Of a stretch of DNA of 12,437 nt, positions 5,880-12,437 are shown piece after piece. The stretch is taken from NCBI GenBank assembly GCA_046091365.1, contig JBJTBM010000106.1, positions 1-12,437 of the forward strand. Direction: 5' to 3'. Made by a program: the position numbers and the translations under genes. The DNA comes from Casp-actino8 sp046091365. Lineage in GTDB: Bacteria; Actinomycetota; Acidimicrobiia; Acidimicrobiales; Ilumatobacteraceae. A model generated the notes under the pieces. That model saw only the letters and a program-made list of their open reading frames with translations, was not told the DNA's origin and did no database searches. Numbering within the stretch: position 1 is the stretch's first letter; each line of letters begins with the position of its first letter.

Positions 5880-8249
5880 ATGCTCGTCGCCGAAGCAACC
5901 GCCGAAGTCCAGGCCTCGTCCGGCTGGTTCCTCGAGCACGCCTGGGTGATCCCCGTGATCCCCGCCGTCGCGTTCGCCCTCATCATCTTCTTCGGCAAGC
6001 GCATGCCCATGAAGGGCAGCGAGTTCGGGGTGGCGTCGATGTTGGCCTCGCTCGTGCTCGCGGTCGGGGCGGCGTGGCAGTGGATCCAGCGGGTCGACGG
6101 AGTCGCCGGAGCGGCCCATTCCGCGATGGAGGAGGGTGCGCACCACGCCGCACCGTTCGTCGGTCCGGTCATCCGTGAATGGACCTGGTGGCAGAGCGGT
6201 GGATTCGAGTTCGGAATCGGCCAGCACATCGACGGCCTCGCGCTCACGTTGCTGGTCGTGGTGGCGTTCATCTCCAGCCTCGTGCAGATCTACTCTCTCG
6301 AGTACCTGCGAGGTGACCGTCGATACACGCACTTCTTCGCCGCTCTCACCCTGTTCTCGGCGGGCATGTTGTGCATGGTGTTGGCGCCCAACATGGTTCA
6401 GCTCATCCTGGGCTGGGAGATCATGGGCCTCTGCTCGTTCATGCTGATCGGTCACTGGTGGGAGGAGGAGGCCAACTCGCGCGCGGCCCTGAAGGCCTTC
6501 TTCACGGTTCGCGTCGGTGACATGGGCCTTCTCGTCGGCACCGGCATCCTCTTCTTCTCGGCCAACAGCTGGACCCAGGAGCACCTCGGGGTGTCCGGTT
6601 TCAACATCAGCGGCCTGTCGGCCTGGGCGATGTCGGGGGCCGCCAGTCAGAGCGCCCTCACCTGGGGCGCGGTCGCACTCTTCATCGCGTGTATCGGCAA
6701 GAGCGGCCAGTTCCCGCTGCACACCTGGTTGCCCGACGCCATGGCCGGCCCCACCCCCGTCAGTTCGCTGTTGCACTCGAGCACGATGGTGGTGGCCGGT
6801 GTCTTCCTCGTCGGTCGTCTGTACCCGGTCTTCTGGGAAGGCATGAAGATCGGCGACACCAACATCAACTTCATCGTGCTCATCGGTGGCGTCACCATCG
6901 TCATCGCCGCACTGTTGGCGTTCGTCCAGCACGACATAAAGAAGGTGCTGGCCTACTCCACCGTGTCGCAGTTGGGGTACATGATGATGGGCCTCGGCGC
7001 CGGGGCCTGGCTACCGGCCGTCTTCCACATCTTCACCCACGCGTTCTTCAAGGCCTGTCTCTTCCTGTCGGCGGGTTCGGTGAGCCATTCGGGATCGCAC
7101 CATTCGTTCGACATGAAGAAGGACATGGGCGGTCTCGCCAAGAAGATGCCCATCACCGCGACGACGTGGATCATTTCCACCTTGGCCCTGGCGGGGGTCT
7201 TCCCGCTCGCCGGTTTCTTCTCGAAGGACGAGATCATCGACAACGTCGGCCACAACGGTTACAACGCCTTCATGATCGTGGGCCTGTCGGGCGCATTCCT
7301 GACCGCGGCCTACATGACCCGCGCCACGTATCTCACGTTCTTCGGCGAGGCCCGCGGTGCGGCGGCCGGCGAACACCACGACGTTCACGACGCTCATGCC
7401 GCGCACGACGTCCACGCGGTTCACGACGATCACGCGGTTCACGACGATCACGATGCCCATGGATCCCACGGTCCGCACGAGAGTCCGAAACTCATCACCG
7501 TCCCCTTGATGATCCTGGCGGCTCTGGCGCTGGTGGCCGGCCTCGCCAATGCGACGCCCTTCGGCGAGAACTGGGAGCGCTTCAAGAAGTACGTCGAGCC
7601 CAGCAGCGAGTACGTGGTGGCCGAGTCGGCCATGGCGAGCGGACCCGGGGAGTCGATCGTCCTGCCCGCGGCGGAAGAAGGCGCGAAGAAGGAAGGTTGC
7701 GCGGTGGTGGCCCCCGAGGAAGGGAAGGTCTGCTACTTCCCGACGGTCAGCCACGCCAAGTTCAAGTGGTCGAAGGCGGCACTGTCGCTCCTCGTCGTGG
7801 CGGTCGGACTGGTGTCCAGTTGGCTGTTCTGCGTGCAGTACTACACGCGACGCAACCGTCGTCTGGTGGGTCTCACCGAGCGCAACAAAGTTCTGCGCGG
7901 CGGCTACAAGGTCCTGTGGAACAAGTACTACCTCGATGCGCTCTACGAGAAGGTCATCGTACGAGCGGTCGCGTACCCCATCTCCCGGGCCGCGTACTGG
8001 TTCAACCAGAACGTGCTCGACGGTGTCGTCAACTCGGCCGGCAAGGTGTCGCGTCGCGTCGCCGGCTGGGTCTACCGCAACATCGATCAGCGCGTCGTCG
8101 ACGGAGCGGTGAACGGATCGGGCGCCGCGGCCCGGGGCACGGGCGGAGCGTTGCGCCCGGTGCAGTCCGGCAAGGTCAATCAATACGGAGCGTTGTTGTT
8201 CGCCGCGGCGGCCATCGGCGCTCTCGTCCTAGTCATCATCAACACCTGA
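5880..8249 (+). CDS. nuoL: Complex I subunit L (ND5 homologue), extended
   Basis: This antiporter-like distal proton-pumping subunit has 789 residues, well above the roughly 600-680 usual for NuoL. Key pump residues are present: Glu180 in GWEIMGLCS, Lys274 in GKSGQFPLHTWLPDAM and Lys449 in GFFSKDEI. The additional length has three sources. A His-rich loop (residues 499-533) follows TYLTFFGE. A hydrophilic Glu/Lys-rich insert at about residues 570-630 carries Cys607 and Cys618. A 27-residue duplication lies in the C-terminal region (from residue 708). The C-terminus carries the lateral amphipathic helix region, with NKYYLDALYEK and a final membrane anchor ending VLVIINT. GAGGGG (5867-5872) lies seven bases before the ATG. 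Identity is certain; the role of the inserts is unknown. Confidence 0.97.
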   Translation: MLVAEATAEVQASSGWFLEHAWVIPVIPAVAFALIIFFGKRMPMKGSEFGVASMLASLVLAVGAAWQWIQRVDGVAGAAHSAMEEGAHHAAPFVGPVIREWTWWQSGGFEFGIGQHIDGLALTLLVVVAFISSLVQIYSLEYLRGDRRYTHFFAALTLFSAGMLCMVLAPNMVQLILGWEIMGLCSFMLIGHWWEEEANSRAALKAFFTVRVGDMGLLVGTGILFFSANSWTQEHLGVSGFNISGLSAWAMSGAASQSALTWGAVALFIACIGKSGQFPLHTWLPDAMAGPTPVSSLLHSSTMVVAGVFLVGRLYPVFWEGMKIGDTNINFIVLIGGVTIVIAALLAFVQHDIKKVLAYSTVSQLGYMMMGLGAGAWLPAVFHIFTHAFFKACLFLSAGSVSHSGSHHSFDMKKDMGGLAKKMPITATTWIISTLALAGVFPLAGFFSKDEIIDNVGHNGYNAFMIVGLSGAFLTAAYMTRATYLTFFGEARGAAAGEHHDVHDAHAAHDVHAVHDDHAVHDDHDAHGSHGPHESPKLITVPLMILAALALVAGLANATPFGENWERFKKYVEPSSEYVVAESAMASGPGESIVLPAAEEGAKKEGCAVVAPEEGKVCYFPTVSHAKFKWSKAALSLLVVAVGLVSSWLFCVQYYTRRNRRLVGLTERNKVLRGGYKVLWNKYYLDALYEKVIVRAVAYPISRAAYWFNQNVLDGVVNSAGKVSRRVAGWVYRNIDQRVVDGAVNGSGAAARGTGGALRPVQSGKVNQYGALLFAAAAIGALVLVIINT
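7377..7479 (+). repeat. His-x-x repeat tract within nuoL
   Basis: His codons recur every 9 bases from 7377 to 7476, giving twelve consecutive His-x-x units, mostly with Asp, Ala or Val between. One further His codon precedes them at 7374. Two adjacent 18-bp units, CACGCGGTTCACGACGAT at 7413-7430 and 7431-7448, are identical, which points to expansion by slippage or recombination. The frame stays open. The tract lies in the hydrophilic loop after the TYLTFFGE helix end. Confidence 0.95.
8001..8147 (+). repeat. 27-residue tandem duplication in the NuoL C-terminus
   Basis: Two units with the pattern Q-x-V-x-D-G-x-V-N-x-x-G-x-x-x-R begin at 8001 (FNQNVLDGVVNSAGKV) and 8082 (IDQRVVDGAVNGSGAA), exactly 81 bases apart. 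I count 9 identities over 22 residues. Third-position bases have drifted, so the duplication is old or under protein-level constraint. It lies between the lateral-helix region and the final transmembrane anchor. Confidence 0.65.
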
Positions 8250-8255
8250 GGAGGA
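8250..8255 (+). promoter_or_regulatory. Strong Shine-Dalgarno site of nuoM
   Basis: GGAGGA lies seven bases before the nuoM ATG at 8263, directly after the nuoL stop. It is the best ribosome-binding site in the window and fixes the nuoM start. Confidence 0.8.
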
Positions 8256-8262
8256 ACACGGC

Positions 8263-9852
8263 ATGGATGTACTCCGTGATCAAAACTGGGTGCTCAGCGT
8301 GGGCACGTTCCTGCCGCTCGTCGGCGTGCTCGTGATGCTGTTCATCCCAAAGTCCGACGAGGAGACGCACAAGCTCGTGGCTCTCGTCACCGCGATCGCG
8401 ACCTTGGGTGTGGGCGTCTACACGTTGACCCAATTCGACTTCGGTCAGGCCGACAAGTTGCAGTTCTTCGCCGACGCGGAGTGGATCAAGGTGATCTCCA
8501 GCAACTACACGATCGGCCTCGACGGCATGAGTCTGCCGCTCTACTTCCTCTCGATGGTCGTGACCGTTCTGGTGATGATCTACTCCTGGAACCACATTCC
8601 GTCGCCGGGCAACCCGAAGGCGTTCCTCATCCTCATGCTCATCCTGCAGACGGGAATGGCCGGGACGTTCGTCGCTCAGGACCTGATCCTGTTCTTCGTG
8701 TTCTTCGAAGTGGTGTTGCTCCCCATGTACTTCATGATCGGTGTCTGGGGCGGCGAACAGCGGCAGTACGCGTCGCTGAAGTTCTTCCTCTACACCATGT
8801 TCGGCTCGGCGCTGATGCTCGTGGCATTCATCGCACTGTTCTTCAAGGTGCGCGGTGCCCTTCCCGAGGGAGTCGAGGCCTCCTTTTCCATCCCGCAACT
8901 GGCGGAGTACGGCGGACTGCTCGGCCGTTCGGCGCAGATCTGGATCTTCGCCGGCATGTTCGTCGGTTTCGCGGTGAAGGTGCCGATGTTCCCCTTCCAC
9001 ACCTGGTTGCCCGATGCGCACACCCAAGCCCCCACCCAGGGTTCGGTCATCCTGGCCGCGATCCTGCTGAAGTTGGGCACCTATGGATTCGTGCGCATCG
9101 CGATCCCGATCCTGCCCGAGGCCGCCAAGGAGTGGGCACCGTGGATCGGCCTACTCGCCGTCATCGGCATCATCTACGGCGCGCTCGGCTGTTTGGCTCA
9201 GACCGACATGAAGCGCCTCATCGCGTTCTCGTCGGTGGCGCACATGGGTTTCGTGATGCTCGGTATCTCGACGCTCACCCCGATGGGCTTCAACGCCGCC
9301 ATCTTCGGCATGGTCGCCCACGGTCTCATCACCGGCATGCTCTTCTTCATCGCCGGCAGCGTGAAAGAGCGGTATCACACCCTCGAGATCACCCGACTCG
9401 GCGGCATGCTCAAGCAGATGCCCAAGTTGGGTTGGATCCTCGGCTTTTGCGCCATGGCCTCGCTGGGTCTGCCCGGTCTGGCCGGATTCTGGGGCGAGTT
9501 CCCGGCGATTCTGTCGGCGTACTCCCCGGCCGTCGGGTTGCCCGAGGAGACCTTCCGCACGTTCATGATCATCGCCGCCCTCGGCACGGTGTTCGCTGCG
9601 GCCTACCTGTTGTGGCTCTTCCAGCGCACCGCGTTCGGTGAACCCAAGCCCGAGTTCGCCGGACACGATCACGGACACGATCACGGCAGCGATCACGGGC
9701 ACGGCGACGACCTGCACGATGTCAACGTGTACGAGTGGGTGGCGTGGACGCCGTTCCTGATCGCCATCGTGGTGTTCGGCGTGTACCCGCAGCTGATGTT
9801 CAAGGTCATCGACCCCGCCGTTCAAGTGGCTCTGAAGGCCTTCGGAGGCTGA
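8263..9852 (+). CDS. nuoM: Complex I subunit M (ND4 homologue)
   Basis: This 529-residue antiporter-like proton-pumping subunit has about fourteen hydrophobic segments. Pump residues are in place: Glu149 in FVFFEVVLLPMYF, Lys239 in GFAVKVPMFPFHTWLPDAHTQ, the AAILLKLGTYG helix, and Glu412 in GLAGFWGEFPA. The N-terminal stretch is typical, and SYNYTIGLDGMS-like sequence (SNYTIGLDGMSLPLY, about residue 83) marks the usual loop before the third helix. The loop after QRTAFGE is expanded into a His/Gly/Asp-rich tract (residues 468-485). Separate from NuoL and NuoN but homologous to both; the gene order L-M-N is standard. nuoN starts 3 bp after its stop. Confidence 0.97.
   Translation: MDVLRDQNWVLSVGTFLPLVGVLVMLFIPKSDEETHKLVALVTAIATLGVGVYTLTQFDFGQADKLQFFADAEWIKVISSNYTIGLDGMSLPLYFLSMVVTVLVMIYSWNHIPSPGNPKAFLILMLILQTGMAGTFVAQDLILFFVFFEVVLLPMYFMIGVWGGEQRQYASLKFFLYTMFGSALMLVAFIALFFKVRGALPEGVEASFSIPQLAEYGGLLGRSAQIWIFAGMFVGFAVKVPMFPFHTWLPDAHTQAPTQGSVILAAILLKLGTYGFVRIAIPILPEAAKEWAPWIGLLAVIGIIYGALGCLAQTDMKRLIAFSSVAHMGFVMLGISTLTPMGFNAAIFGMVAHGLITGMLFFIAGSVKERYHTLEITRLGGMLKQMPKLGWILGFCAMASLGLPGLAGFWGEFPAILSAYSPAVGLPEETFRTFMIIAALGTVFAAAYLLWLFQRTAFGEPKPEFAGHDHGHDHGSDHGHGDDLHDVNVYEWVAWTPFLIAIVVFGVYPQLMFKVIDPAVQVALKAFGG
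9661..9717 (+). repeat. His-Gly/His-Asp tract within nuoM
   Basis: Two identical 12-bp units, GGACACGATCAC at 9661-9672 and 9673-9684, are followed by degenerate copies. They encode seven His within 18 residues with Gly and Asp between (GHDHGHDHGSDHGHGDD). The tract occupies the loop equivalent to the His-rich loop of NuoL. Confidence 0.93.
9844..9848 (+). promoter_or_regulatory. Shine-Dalgarno site of nuoN
   Basis: GGAGG, inside the last codons of nuoM, lies seven bases before the GTG at 9856 and supports this non-ATG start for nuoN. Confidence 0.75.
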
Positions 9853-9855
9853 TCC

Positions 9856-11373
9856 GTGCTGTCCTCGATCCTCGCTCAGATGCCGTGGCAGTCGCCTTCG
9901 GTCGACTATCACGCGATCGCGCCCGAGATCCTTCTCGCCGGCGGCATCTGTCTGGTCATCCTGGTCGACCTGTTCACCAGCGAGACCCGCAAATGGATCA
10001 CGGCCACCCTCACCGGCTTCGTGATGCTGGGCGCGTTGCTCCCGATCCTCACCTTGGCCGTCGGCGACGTCGACGTCCGATCGCTCTTCGACGGGCGGTA
10101 CGTGGTCGATGAGTTCTCGCTGACGCTCAAGGCGTTGTTCCTGATCGCCGGCTACGTCGTGGTGCTGATGTCGCAGAACCACGTCGAGGAGGGCGACTAC
10201 TACCAAGGCGAGTACTTCACCCTGATGCTCACCTCGGTCACCGGCATGGTCATGATGGCCTCGAGCCGCGATCTGGTGAGCATCTTCGTGGCCCTCGAAT
10301 TCCTCAGCATCCCGGCCTACATGCTCGCGGCCTGGCGCAAGCGTGACCGCAAGAGCAACGAAGCCGGCGTGAAGTACTACCTCCTCGGGGTCTTCGCGTC
10401 GGCCGTGATGTTGTACGGCATGAGCTTGTTGTACGGAGTCACGGGAAGCACGTTGCTCTCCGAGATCGGTGCGCAACTCACCGTCGAGGGGCAGTTCGGT
10501 GGCGTCGAGGCTCTGGCCATCACCTTCGTGATCATCGGATTCGCTTTCAAGGTGTCGGCCGTTCCCTTCCACTCGTGGGCCCCCGACACCTACGAGGGCG
10601 CGCCGACCCCGGTGACCGCCTTCTTGTCGGTGGCCAGCAAGGCGGCGGGATTCGTCGCTCTGGTCACGCTGATCTACGTGGGATTCCCTCAGGCCAAGGA
10701 CGTGTGGCAGCCGTTCTTGTGGGTGCTCGCCGCGCTCACGATGACCTACGGCAACCTGCTCGCCCTCCGTCAGACGAACATCGTCCGCATGCTCGCCTAC
10801 TCGAGCATCAGCCAAGGCGGGTTCATCCTGATGCCGCTGGCCGTGGCGGGCACCGGTGACGCGGCCGGTCCGGCTCTGCAATCCGTCGTCGTCTACCTGT
10901 TGGTGTACGCCGCCATGAACCTCGGCATGTTCGCCGTCGTCATCGCGGCTTCGCGCACGACGCGCAGTGGTGAGATCAGCAGTTTCGGGGGTTTGTTCTC
11001 CTATGCGCCGGGGCTAGGCGTGCTGATGACGATCTTCCTCGCGTCCTTGGCGGGCATTCCTCCGCTCGGCGGCTGGATCGCCAAGTTCAGTGCCTTCCGC
11101 GCCGTGCTCGAGGCCGGCAACGGTTGGGCCTACGCCATCGCGGTGATCGGTGCCGTCAACTCGGTGGTGGCCTTCGGTTACTACGGCAGCATCATGCGCG
11201 AGATCTGGATGAAGCCGGCGCCCAACGGCGAGACCACGGCGGTTCGCACCCCCAGTTCGTTGGTGGCGGCCATGACCATCGCGGTCGCCGGCACGCTGCT
11301 GTTCGGCATCCTGCCGGGAACGATTATGCGCTTCGGCGATCTGGTCGACCTCACCGGTGCCTTCGGCGGCTGA
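9856..11373 (+). CDS. nuoN: Complex I subunit N (ND2 homologue)
   Basis: This 505-residue antiporter-like proton-pumping subunit lies next to NuoK in the assembled complex. Glu148 in FVALEFLSIPAYMLAAW, Lys232 in GFAFKVSAVPFHSWAPDTYEG and Lys410 in PPLGGWIAKFSAF are the expected buried charged residues. The stretch AYSSISQGGFIL is the usual NuoN form of the helix that reads SVAHMG in NuoM. About fourteen hydrophobic segments are seen and length is typical. It starts with GTG behind a good GGAGG site; the reading frame gives a normal N-terminus (VDYHAIAPEILLAGG). Unlike NuoL and NuoM it has no His-rich loop. Its last 17 bp overlap the methyltransferase gene. Confidence 0.96.
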   Translation: MLSSILAQMPWQSPSVDYHAIAPEILLAGGICLVILVDLFTSETRKWITATLTGFVMLGALLPILTLAVGDVDVRSLFDGRYVVDEFSLTLKALFLIAGYVVVLMSQNHVEEGDYYQGEYFTLMLTSVTGMVMMASSRDLVSIFVALEFLSIPAYMLAAWRKRDRKSNEAGVKYYLLGVFASAVMLYGMSLLYGVTGSTLLSEIGAQLTVEGQFGGVEALAITFVIIGFAFKVSAVPFHSWAPDTYEGAPTPVTAFLSVASKAAGFVALVTLIYVGFPQAKDVWQPFLWVLAALTMTYGNLLALRQTNIVRMLAYSSISQGGFILMPLAVAGTGDAAGPALQSVVVYLLVYAAMNLGMFAVVIAASRTTRSGEISSFGGLFSYAPGLGVLMTIFLASLAGIPPLGGWIAKFSAFRAVLEAGNGWAYAIAVIGAVNSVVAFGYYGSIMREIWMKPAPNGETTAVRTPSSLVAAMTIAVAGTLLFGILPGTIMRFGDLVDLTGAFGG

Positions 11374-12400
11374 CCACATCGCCCGGGCGATCGCGTCCGG
11401 TGGGGGAGCGATTCCCTTCGACGCGTTCATGGATCTGGCGCTCTACGGACCGACAGGTTTCTACAACTCCGGTGGTCGCGCCGGTCGGCGGGGCGATTTC
11501 ATCACCTCACCGGAAGTCGGACCACTGTTCGGTGCGGTGGTGGCACGGGCCCTCGATGCGTGGTGGACCGAGATGGGTTCGCCCGACGACTTCCGCGTCT
11601 TCGACGTCGGTGCCGGGCCCGGCACCTTGGCGCGATCGGTTTTGGCCGCCGAGCCGCGGTGTCTGAACGGCGAGCACACACGATACGTGTGCGTGGAAAC
11701 GAGTTTGCCCCAGCGTGACATCCACCCGGATGGTGTGACGTCGCTCCCGACGCTTCCCGAGGGCGAGCTGCGGGGCGTGGTGTTGGCCAACGAGTTGCTC
11801 GACAACTTGGCTTTCGGACTGCTCGTCCACGACGGTCAGTGGCGTGAATCGTGGGTGACGACGAGCGGTGACTCATTCGTCGAAGTGCTGCGTGAGTGTG
11901 ACCCACCACCGTTCGCGCTGCCCGAACGTCCCGCGCACGGCTCGCGCGTTCCGTGGCAACGGGCCGCGGGGGAGTGGACCGCCGACGTGCTCGCCCGTCT
12001 TTCCGGTCGACTGGCGGTGTTCGACTACGCGGTCATGACCACCTCCGAACTCGCCGTCCGTCCGTGGCGTGACTGGTTGCGTACCTATCGTGGGCAGGAA
12101 CGAGGCGCGCATTATCTGCGTGACGTCGGCGGGCAGGACATCACCACCGAAGTGTGCATCGACCAACTGATCGTCGCGTGCGGCGAACCCGACGCGGTAC
12201 GTTCGCAGGCGCAGTTCCTTGGGCGCTGGGGTATCGACGAACTCGTGGAGGAGGGACGTCGGGTGTGGAACGCCGAGGCCGCGCGACCGGGCTTGAACGC
12301 GCTGCGGATGCGCAGTCGGATCAGCGAATCCGAAGCGTTGTCGGACCCCGCGGGACTGGGCGGATTCACGGTGCTGGAGTGGGTTAGGGTCGCCAAGTGA
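11357..12400 (+). CDS. SAM-dependent methyltransferase, MidA/NDUFAF7 family
   Basis: This 347-residue protein belongs to the family of Dictyostelium MidA and human NDUFAF7 (formerly DUF185). Family marks appear in order: an N-terminal FDAFMDLALYGPTGFY helix, RRGDFITSPEVGPLFG (residues 44-59), the SAM-binding glycine loop FDVGAGPGTLA (residues 82-92), VLANELLDNLAF (142-153) and a C-terminal GGQDITTEVCIDQL (258-271). The usual G-P-G-R-G loop reads G-A-G-P-G. The GTG at 11357 overlaps nuoN by 17 bp; the next in-frame Met (residue 25) would remove the conserved first helix. Human NDUFAF7 dimethylates an Arg of the NuoD homologue, so NuoD of this operon is the obvious candidate substrate; that is inference. 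The call to family is firm. Confidence 0.88.
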   Translation: MPSAADHIARAIASGGGAIPFDAFMDLALYGPTGFYNSGGRAGRRGDFITSPEVGPLFGAVVARALDAWWTEMGSPDDFRVFDVGAGPGTLARSVLAAEPRCLNGEHTRYVCVETSLPQRDIHPDGVTSLPTLPEGELRGVVLANELLDNLAFGLLVHDGQWRESWVTTSGDSFVEVLRECDPPPFALPERPAHGSRVPWQRAAGEWTADVLARLSGRLAVFDYAVMTTSELAVRPWRDWLRTYRGQERGAHYLRDVGGQDITTEVCIDQLIVACGEPDAVRSQAQFLGRWGIDELVEEGRRVWNAEAARPGLNALRMRSRISESEALSDPAGLGGFTVLEWVRVAK

Positions 12401-12437
12401 TCATCGTCGAGAGCCTGACCAAGAAGTACGGCTCGGC
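12397..12437 (+). CDS. ABC transporter ATP-binding protein, N-terminal fragment
   Basis: Only the first 13 codons fall in the window. GTG at 12397 overlaps the methyltransferase stop as GTGA. The visible residues, MIIVESLTKKYGS, match the usual N-terminus of ABC ATPases (I-x-V-x-x-L-T-K-x-Y-G) before the A-loop aromatic residue and Walker A motif, which would lie beyond the window. The gene continues off the right edge, so the transported substrate cannot be judged. Confidence 0.65.
   Translation, partial: MIIVESLTKKYGS

Noticed and set aside
5535..6932. A 465-codon open frame on the minus strand across nuoJ, nuoK and nuoL
   Set aside because: It shows the same composition as other antisense shadows of high-GC genes and overlaps three confident genes completely.
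7374..7479. A CRISPR-like or regulatory repeat array at the nuoL His tract
   Set aside because: The repeat is in frame, has a codon-multiple period and no spacers; it is protein low-complexity sequence.
6689..8335. A 548-codon plus-strand open frame inside nuoL running into nuoM
   Set aside because: It is out of frame with nuoL, is very Arg/Gly/His-rich, lacks hydrophobic segments and has no family motif; nuoL in the other frame has all expected motifs.
9151..10881. A 576-codon open frame on the minus strand across nuoM and nuoN
   Set aside because: It is antisense to two clearly conserved genes, is rich in Arg, His, Glu and Asp as expected from a high-GC complement frame, and has no recognisable domain.

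Overview
The window is one dense, all-forward gene cluster with high G+C content. GTG starts are frequent and start/stop overlaps are nearly universal. Protein style (actinobacterial-type NuoH/I/L/M/N, a MidA-family methyltransferase, an ABC ATPase) points to an actinomycetota-like bacterium. An Acidimicrobiia-type organism is my best guess, but this is inference from codon use and protein flavour, not a placement.

Layout: (1) 1-651, the 3' part of a class I glutamine amidotransferase. (2) 652-742, a 91-bp gap, the only real intergenic space and the likely promoter region of the operon. (3) 743-11373, eleven respiratory complex I genes in the order nuoA-B-C-D-H-I-J-K-L-M-N. The NADH-module genes nuoE, nuoF and nuoG are absent: nuoD is followed by nuoH with a 1-bp overlap. 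(4) 11357-12400, a MidA/NDUFAF7-family methyltransferase that starts inside the end of nuoN. (5) 12397-12437, the first 13 codons of an ABC-transporter ATPase, coupled to the methyltransferase by a GTGA overlap.

How it works together: NuoB, C, D and I form a connecting arm with cluster N2 and two further 4Fe-4S clusters. NuoH, A, J, K, L, M and N form the proton-pumping membrane arm. Without E/F/G there is no NADH-oxidising flavin site here, so electrons must enter NuoI from another donor (ferredoxin, F420H2, or E/F/G encoded elsewhere). Such eleven-subunit complexes are known (cyanobacterial NDH-1, archaeal Fpo, and, from memory, the second nuo-type cluster of Streptomyces).

The most interesting points: NuoD lacks several residues regarded as the quinone-reduction site of complex I (Tyr to Trp95, Asp to Gln147, His to Val137, C-terminal Asp to Tyr385), while the His of the pocket is kept. 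NuoB and NuoH carry further unusual residues near the same chamber. The gene fused translationally to nuoN belongs to the family whose human member, NDUFAF7, methylates one Arg of the NuoD homologue, and that Arg is present here (Arg72). NuoL and NuoM both carry expanded His-rich loops at the same place in their fold, built from perfect short DNA tandem repeats. NuoL is unusually long (789 residues), with a two-Cys insert and a 27-residue duplication in its C-terminal lateral-helix region.
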